From Acrocarpospora macrocephala (GTDB lineage: Bacteria; Actinomycetota; Actinomycetes; Streptosporangiales; Streptosporangiaceae), in the NCBI RefSeq assembly GCF_009687865.1, contig NZ_BLAE01000011.1, positions 253,067-317,066 of the forward strand: a DNA stretch of 64,000 nt, given 5' to 3'. The number at the start of each line of letters is the position of its first letter. Within the stretch, counting starts at the first letter, position 1. Position numbers and translations under genes: made by a program. Below are positions 1 to 9,000 of this stretch, piece after piece. The notes under the pieces were generated by a model that made no database searches, had not been told where the DNA came from, and was given only the letters and a program-made list of their open reading frames with translations.

Positions 1-3000
1 GCCAGCGCGGCGTCGAGCAGGGCGAGTGCCTGCGCGGTACCCATCGGCGGGAGCCCGGCGCGGGCCAGCCGGGCGCGGTCCGCCGGGGTGAGGTGGCGGG
101 TCATGCCGCTCGGCTCGGCCCACTGTCCCCAGGCCAGCGCGGTGGCGGGCAGGCCGTTCGCCCGCCGGTGCCGTGCCAGCGCGTCGAGGAAGGAGTTGGC
201 GGCGGCGTACCCGGCCTGGCCCGCGGTGCCGAGGAGACCGGCCGCCGACGAGAACAGCACGAAGGCCGACAGGTCCCGGTCCCGGGTGAGCTCGTGCAGG
301 TGCCAGGCGGCGTCGGCCTTGGGCCGCAGGACGCCCGTGATCCGCTCCGGGGTGAGCGACCCGAGCACGCCGTCGTCGAGGACGCCCGCCGCGTGCACCA
401 CGGCGGTCAGCGGATGCGCGGCCGGCACGGCGTCGATCAGCGCGGACAGCGAGATCGGGTCGGCGACGTCCACGGCGGCGATCCGCACGTCGGCGCCGAG
501 TTCGGCCAGTTCGGCCCGGAGCTCGGGGGCGCCCGGCGCGCTCAGACCGGCTCGGCTGGCGAGAAGCAGGTGCCGTACCCCGTGCTTGGTGACCAGATGG
601 CGTACGGTGAGCGCGCCGAGGGCACCGGTCCCGCCGGTCACCAGGACGGTCCCGTCCGGGTCCAGCCGTCCGGCCGGCAGGGTGAGGACCAGCTTGCCGG
701 TGTGCCGCGCCTGGCTGAGGCGGCGGAGCGCCCGCCGGGCGTGGCGTACGTCCCAGGCGGTGACCGGCAGGGGAGCCAGCGCGCCGCTGCCGAACAGGCC
801 GGTCAGCTCGCCGAGCATTACGGCGATCCGGTCGGGGTCCACCTCGAACAAGTCGAACGCCTGGTAGCTGACGCCCGGATGGGCGGCCGCGACCGCGCCG
901 GGGTCGCGCGGGTCGGTCTTGCCCAGCTCGACGAACCTGCCGCCGTCGCCGAGCAGGCGCAGCGAGGCGTCGGTGAACTCGTGGGCGAGGGTGTTGAGGA
1001 CGATGTCGACGGGCGGGAAGGCGGTCGCGAAGTCGAGTGTGCGGGTGGAGGCGATGTGGGCGTCGTCCAGCCCCTGTTCCCGCAGGGTCGGCCATTTGGC
1101 GGGCGAGGCGGTGCCGTAAACCTCGGCTCCCCAGTGGCGGGCGAGCTGGACGGCGGCCATGCCGACGCCACCCGTGGCGGCGTGCACCAGCACACGCTCT
1201 CCCGGCTGAAGTGCCGCCAGTCCGGCGAGCCCGTGGTAGGCGGTCAGGAAGGCGACCGGCGCGGCGGCGGCCTGCGCGAACGTCCATCCAGCGGGGATCG
1301 GCACCAGGTAACGCCGATCGGTGATCGCGACCGGCCCGATAGTCCCCGGTACAAGTCCCATGACGCGGTCGCCCGGGACGAGGTCCGCCACGCCGGGTCC
1401 GGCCTCGATCACAACGCCCGCGGCCTCGGCGCCGATCCTGGCCTCGCCGGGGTAGAGGCCGAGCGCGATGAGCACGTCGCGGAAGTTCAGCCCCGCCGCC
1501 CGGATCGCGACCCTGACCTCGCCGGGGGCGAGCGGGCGCGACAGATCCGCGGCCGGGAGCGCGGCGATCCCGTCGGCGACGCCCCGCGTGGAGACGTCCA
1601 GCCGCCACTCCTCGCCGGGCAACGCCAGGACGTCCTCCGGCGTGGGACGGGCCAGCCGAGGAACCAGGATCTCGCCCTGGCGCACCGCCGACTGGCTCTC
1701 CCCGCTCGCCACCGCACTCGCCAGCACGGCCAGCGACTCCGGCAGGCCATCGTGGTCGATCAGCGTGAGTCGTCCAGGAAACTCCGTTTGCGCGGTCCGG
1801 CCCAGGCCCCAGAGCCCGGCATCCCCGAGCCCCGCCACGTCCTCCCCGTCACGCGTGCCGATCGCGCCGCGAGTGACCAGAACCACCCGGGCCGCCGCAA
1901 GCCGGGCATCTTCCAGCGCGCTCTGGAGCAGCCCGAGCCCAGCCGCCGTCCCCTCGTGCAGCGCCCCCGGCAACGCCTCCCCACCGGACGCCACCGCGAC
2001 CACCAGCACCTCCGGCCGGCCCGCCACCGCCGACCCCAGATCATCGAAACGCGGCACACCGGGCACGCCAACCCCCACCGCCGCCCACCGCGCCGTATCC
2101 ACCGCCGACGGCGTCGGCACCCCCACCCAATCCAGCCGGTACGGCACCGCCACCGCAAACCCACCCCTTGGGGCAGACCGGAACGTCAGCGACTCAACCA
2201 CGATCACCGCCGCCCCCGAGCCATCCACCGCCACCAACCGAACCGTGTCCACCCCAATCGGCGTCACCCGCACCCGCAACGCCGTCGCTCCAGCCCCAGC
2301 CGTCACCACCCCCTGCCACGCAAACGGAATCCGAACACCCCGCCCGTGCCCACCCTGACTACCGCGACCGCCGTGAGCGTCCGGGCCGCTCTGACTGTCC
2401 GACCCGTCCGGGCCCACGTGACCGCCGTGACCGTTCTGAGCGTCCGGGCCGCTCTGACCGTCCAAGCCGTGCGGGCCCACGTGACCGCCGTGCCTGCTCT
2501 GACCGCCGTGACCGTTCTGAGCATCCGGGCCGTCCGAGCCGTCTGGGCTGGTTCGATCGTGGTTCGCCTGATCGCCGTCCGGGAGCACGATCCCCACTGC
2601 GGCGTGCAGGGCGGCGTCGAGCAATGCCGGGTGGATGCCGTATCCGCTTGCGGTGGGTAGTTGATCCGCCGGAAGGCTCACCTCGGCGAGGACCTCTTCG
2701 CCCAACCGCCAGGCGGCGGTCAGCCCTTGGAAGGCGGGGCCGTAGGTGTAGCCCTGGTCGTGGAGTCGCTCGTACCAGCCGGTCAGGTCGACGGGCCGGG
2801 CATTCGGCGGCGGCCATGCCCCGGCTAAGGCCAGGACGGAAGCCGCGGGCTCCGCCTCGGCGGGAGCGCGCACGTCTGCCGCCACGGAAGTCACGGGTCC
2901 GGCCTCGGCGGGGGCGTACACGTCTGCCGCCGTGGGAATCATGGGCCCCGCCTCGAGAGAGGCCCGCGCATCTGTCGCCGTGGGAGTCACGAGTCCGGCC

Positions 3001-6000
3001 TCGACGGGGGCGAGTATGCCCGTTGCGTGCCTGGTCCATGGTTCGGTGGTCGCGGTGCGGGAGTGGACGGTGAGCAGGCGGCGGCCGGAACCGTCGGCGG
3101 CGGTGGTGCGGACTTGGAGTTGGACGTCGCCGTGTGGGGGCAGGGCCAGTGGTGCCTCCAGGGTCAGTTCCGCTAGTTGGAGCCCGCCGGAGCGCTTGGC
3201 GGCGTGGGTGGCCAGTTCTACGAAGGCCGTGCCTGGCAGGAGCGCGGTGCCGCCGATGGCGTGGTCGGCCAGCCAGGGCTGGGCGCTGGTGGAGAGGCGA
3301 GCAGTCAGCAGGATGCCTTGGCCGTCCGCCAGGTCGATGGCGGCGCCGAGAAGGGGATGATCTGCCGCGTCGAGTCCAGCGGCGGCGGGACTGGCGACGG
3401 GGACAGGCGGGGCGAGCCAGAAGCGTCGGCGCTGGAAGGCGTAGGTGGGCAGGTCTACCAGGCGGGCCCCGCGCCCAGCCAGGCCACCATGCCGATCCCC
3501 GTGCCGATCAGTGGGCCGATCAGCGGGCCGATCACCATGCCAATCACTGTGCCGATCGGCATGCCAGTCGGCGTGCCAGTCGACGTAGACGCCGTTGACG
3601 TGGAGGGTGGCCAGGGCCGTACGGAATGCGAGCGGTTCGGGGTGGCCGGGACGGGACGCGGTGACGAGCGTGTGCGGGGGCGTGTCCGCGAGGCAGTCGT
3701 GGGCGAGCGAGGTGAGCGTGCCGCCTGGGCCGAGTTCGAGGTAGTCGGTCACGCCGAGCTCCCGGAGGGCGGCGATGCCGTCGCTGAACCGGACCGGCCG
3801 CCGGATGTGGTCCGCCCAGTAACCCGGGTCACGTAACTGCTCGGCGGTGGCCGGTCGGCCGGTGACGTTGGAGATCAGTGGAATACGTGGCGGCGCGAAG
3901 GCCACCCCTTCCGCGACCGCGCGGAACACGGCTGGCACCTCGTCCATGTGCGGCGAGTGGAAAGCGTGGCTGACCTGGAGCAGCTTGGCCTGGCGACCCC
4001 GCGAACGCCAGCGCTCCGCTATCTCGCCGACCACGTCCCGGTCCCCGGAGATCACCACCGAGTCGGGTCCGTTGATCGCCGCCAGATCCACCGCGCCGGG
4101 ATGCTCCGCCAGCAGTTTGGCGATCTCCGCCTCGCCGCCCCGCAACGCGGCCATCGCACCGACAGCGGGCACGGCCTGCATGAGCCGCCCCCGCGCGGCG
4201 ACCAGCGCGGCGGCGTCCGGCAGTGAGAACACGCCCGCCACGTGCGCGGCGGCCAGTTCACCGACCGAATGGCCGATCAACTGGTCGGGCTGCGGGAGGA
4301 AGGACTCCGCCAGCCGGTAGAGGGCGACCCCGAAGGCGAACAGCGCGGGCTGGGTGTACGCGGTGGTGTCCAGCCTGGCCGCGTTCTCCGTGCCCGGCTC
4401 GGCGAACATGACCTCCCGGATGGGATGGTCAAGATGCGTGTCCAGGTGCCGGGTCACCTCGGCGAGCGCGTCGGCGAAGACGGGAAACTCCTCGGCCAGC
4501 CGCCGCCCCATCCCGGCGCGCTGGCTGCCCTGACCGGGAAACAGGAAGGCGAGCCCGCCCGTCCTAGCGGCGACACCCCGCACGAGCCCGGCGCCAGCCT
4601 CACCTCCGGCGAGCGCCTGCAAGGCGGCCAGCACCTCGGCACGGCCGCCACCCAGCACCACAGCCCGGCGCTCGAAGGTGGCCCGCCCGGTGACCAGCGT
4701 GTACGCCACATCTGGCAGAGCAAGCCCATCGTCCTCAGCCAGCCGCCCCCGAAGCCGGGCCGCCTGCTCGCGAAGCGCATCCTCAGACCTGGCCGAGAGA
4801 ACCAACGGCAGAGCAAGCCCATCGTCCTCAGCCAGCCCCGCCCGAAGCCGAGGCACCTGCTCGCGAAGCGCATCCTCAGACCTGGCCGAGGAAATCAACG
4901 GCAGAGCAAGCCCATCGTCCTCAGCCACCCCCGCCCGAAACCGGGACACCTGCTCGCGAAGCGCATCCTCAGACCTGGCCGAGGAATCCAAGGGCATGGC
5001 ATCCGGCCCCGACGCACGCCGCGTCTCCTCAGTGCCAGACTCCACCCCGAGCTCACGATCGGACACCGAAGGAAGCGTGGGATCCGGCTCCGCAGAGGGC
5101 TCACGACCGGACACCGAACGGAACGCGAGATCCGACTCCGCAGAAAGTTCACGATCGGACACCGAACGGAACGCGGCATCCGACTCCGCAGAAAGTTCAC
5201 GATCCAACCCCGAACGGAACGCGGCATCTGACTCCGCAGAGAGCTCACGATCGAGCCCCGAATGGGACGCGAGGGCCGACTCTGTGGGGAGTTCGGAGTT
5301 GGAATCAGTTGGGGTGTGTTCCGGGAGTTCGGTGGGGGCCTGTTCCAGGATGAGGTGGGCGTTGGTGCCGCTGATGCCGAAGGAGGATATGGCCGCTCGG
5401 CGGGGGCGTCCGGTGGTCGGCCAAGGGGTGGGTTCGGTGAGGAGGGCGAGTGTGCCTGAGGTCCAGTCGATGTGGGGGGATGGGTGGTCGACGTGCAAAG
5501 TGGCGGGGAGGGTTCCGTGCCTGATGGCCTGGACCATGGCGACGAGGCTGGTGACGCCGGCGGCGGCTTGGGTGTGGCCTAGGTGGGATTTGCAGGAGCC
5601 GAGGAGGAGGGGAGTTGCGGGGTCGCGGTCCTGGCCGTAGGTGGCCAGGAGGGCTCCGGCCTCGATCGGGTCGCCGAGGGTGGTGCCGGTGCCGTGCGCC
5701 TCTACCGCGTCGATCTCGGTGGGTGACAGGTCGGCGGCGGCCAGGGCGGCGCGGATGACGCGCTCCTGGGCTGGACCGCTGGGGGCGGTGAGGCCGTTGC
5801 TCGCGCCGTCCTGGTTGATCGCGCTGCCTCGGACGACGGCGAGGACGGGATGTCCGTGGCGGCGGGCCTGTGACAGCGGTTCCAGCAGGACGAGGCCGAC
5901 AGCCTCTGACCAGGCGGTGCCGTTCGCGGCGGCGGCGAACGGTTTGCACCTGCCGTCGGGGGCGAGGCCGCCCTGGCGGCTGAACTCGGTGAACATGCCG

Positions 6001-9000
6001 GGGGTCGACATCACGGCGGCGCCGCCCGCGACGGCCCGCTCGCATTCGCCCCGGCGGAGCGCCTGAACGGCCAGGTGGATGGCGACCAGCGAGGACGAAC
6101 AGGCGGTGTCGACGGTGAGCGCGGGACCTTCCAGCCCCAGCGTGTACGCGATCCTGCCAGAAGCCACACTGGGCAGGGTCCCGGTGAGGGCGTGGCCCTG
6201 GTAACCGTCCGGGGTCTCGTGCAGACGTGGGCCATACTCCTGCGGTGTGACCCCGACGAATACGCCGGTACGACTGCCGCGTTGACCGGCCGGATCCAGG
6301 CCGGCCCGCTCATAGAGTTCCCACGCCGATTCCAGCAGCAGCCGCTGCTGCGGGTCCATGGTGGCGGCTTCACGCGGGCTCAACCCGAAGAAGGCCGCGT
6401 CAAAAAGGTCGGCGTCGCGCAGAAAACCGCCAGAGCCGGTGACGGAGGTCCCGACGGCCGAAGTCCCGGAGAGAGAGGTCCCGATGGCCGAGGTCCCGGA
6501 GAGAGAGGTCCCGGAGAGAGAGGTCCCGGAGAGAGAGGTCCCGGAGAGAGAGGTCCCGGAGAGAGAGGTCCCGCTGACAGAGGCCCCGGTGGCACCGGCG
6601 CTGGTGTCAGTCGCGCTGGTGTCAGTCGCGCCGGTGAAGGGCGCGGGAAGCAGTCGGTTCAGGTCCCAGCCGCGATTGTCAGGGAAGTCGCCGATCACGT
6701 CGCGGGTGGAGCCGAGCACACGCCACAGGTCCTCGGGCGAGGTGGCGTCGCCGGGCCACCGGCCGCTCATGGCGACGATCGCGATCGGCTCGTCGGCACC
6801 TGCCGCGGGAACGTCGACTGGTGGTGGCGGCGCGTCGGGCGAGATCGTGGCGGTCAGGTATCCGGTGACCGCCCGGGGAGTCGGATGGTCGTAGATCAGC
6901 GAGGCGGGCAGGTTCAGCCCGGTGGCTGTGCCGAGCCGGTCCCGGAACTCGACCGCCGCCGCCGAGTCGAACCCCAGATCCTTGAAGGTCGCCTCGTCGT
7001 CGACAGCGTCGCCGGAGGGGTACCCGAGCACCAGCGCCGCGCTCTGCGCCACTGCCACCCGAACAGCCCGCTCCCGCTCGATCCGGTCGAGCGCGCCGAG
7101 CCCGCCGGAGCCGCCGATCCCATTGGGCTCCCTTGAGCCGCCGACGCCCGGCCCGCTGGACTTCCCTGAGCCGCCCAGCCCGCCGAACACACCGGACTCA
7201 CCTGATTCGCTAGCCTCGGCGAATACACGTAGCCCGTCGAATCCGCTGGCTTCGGTGGATACACCCAGCCCGTCAGATCCGCTCGCCTCGGCGAATACAC
7301 CCAGCCCGTCAGATCCGCTCGCCTCGGCGAATACACCCAGCCCGTCAGATCCGCTCGCCTCGGCGAATACACCCAGCCCGTCAGATCCGCTCGCCTCGGC
7401 GGATACACCTGGTCCATCGGGTCCGCCAAGCGTGTCGGATCCCCGGGCGGGTGCGGATTCCTGTCCGGCGGCCAGGGTCGAGGCGGATTCACGCCGGGCG
7501 GCCAGGGTGGGGGCGGGATCGTGTCTGAGCCAGAGGGGGCGGCGTTGGAAGGGGTAGGTGGGTAGGTCCACCAGCTGGGCTTGGTCGCCGATCACGTCCG
7601 GCCAGGCCACTGTGCCGCCTCCGGTGTGCACCCGGGCGAGGGAGAGCAGGAACTGGCGTAGGTCGCCGTGGTCGCGGCGGAGGGTGCCGGTGGCGAGCAC
7701 GTCGCCGGCGGTCTCCCGGATGCCCTCGGTGAGGATCGGGTGGGGGCTGCTCTCCACGAACACGCCGTGCCCGTCAGCGACGGCGGTGCGGACGGCCAGG
7801 GCGAGTTCCACGGTCTGGCGGAGGTTGCGGTACCAGTACGCGGCGGTGAGTTCCGTGGTGTCGAGACGGCCGCCGGTGACGGTGGAGTAGAACGCCACCT
7901 CCGCCGGGCGGGGCCGGATGTCGCCCAGCTCGTCGAGGAGGCGTCGCCGCAGTGGTTCGACCTGGGGCGAGTGGGACGCGTAGTCGACGGGGACGGTGCG
8001 CACCCGTACGCCCTCCGCACGGTAGGCGGTGAGGAGTTCGGCCAGGGCCTCGGCATCGCCGGAGACCACGGTGGCGCGGGGACCGTTGACCGCGGCCACG
8101 CCGAGCTGGTCGCCCCACCGGGACACCCGCGCGCGCACCCGGTCGGCGGGCAGGGCCACCGAGGCCATTCCACCCCGGCCCGCGACGGCGGCGATGGCCC
8201 TGCTTCGGAGCGCCACCACCCTGGCGGCGTCGTCCAAGGACAGCGCCCCGGCGATGTGCGCGGCGGCGATCTCACCTTGCGAGTGGCCGATGACCGCGTC
8301 GGGGCGTACACCGGCGGCTTCCCACAACCGGGCAAGCGACACCATGACCGCGAAGAGCGCAGGCTGCACGACGTCGACGCGGTCCAGCGAAGGCGCGCCG
8401 GGGCGCCCGGCCAGCAGTTCGGTCAGCGACCAGCCGGTGTGCCTGTCCAACGCCCGGGCGCAGGCCTCGATCTCCTGAGCGAACACCGGCGACTCGCGAA
8501 TCAGTCCGGCGGCCATCCCCGCCCACTGGGACCCCTGCCCGGGAAACACGAACACGGTGCTGCCCCGCTGCCGGGCCACCCCCTGGACCAGAGCGACCGC
8601 CTGCTCCCCCCGAGCGAGCGCCAGCAGGCCGTCCCGAACCTCAGCACGGTCACCCACCAGCACGGCCCGATGCTTGAAAACGGTCCGCGTCACGGCCAGC
8701 GAGAGCGCCACATCCGGATCCCCCGCCGCCCCCGGCCGATCGAGAAAGCCATAAAGCCGGGCACCCTGCTCACGCAAAGCCCCCTCACTCGCAGCGGATA
8801 CAACCCACGGCAAAACCGCCCCGGCCGCCTGCGCACCCAGCGCCGCGACAACCGGTTCCGCACGCACCGCGCCAGCCGCCTCCGCACGCAGCACCGCCAC
8901 GACCGCCTGTGCCCCGTCCGCACGCAAGACCTCGCCAGCAGCTTCCCCACGAGGTGCCGCCACGACCGCTTGCGCCCCGGCACGCAACATCTCACCGGCT

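Noticed and set aside
93..2660. An 855-codon open frame on the plus strand opposite the PKS
   Set aside because: It is antisense to clear DH, ER and KR coding sequence and is low-complexity Arg/Gly/Pro protein with no domain; typical of high-GC antisense frames.
7221..7436. CRISPR-like or regulatory iterons at the 36-nt array
   Set aside because: The array is in frame within the PKS and encodes GVFAEASGSDGL repeats; it is coding sequence.
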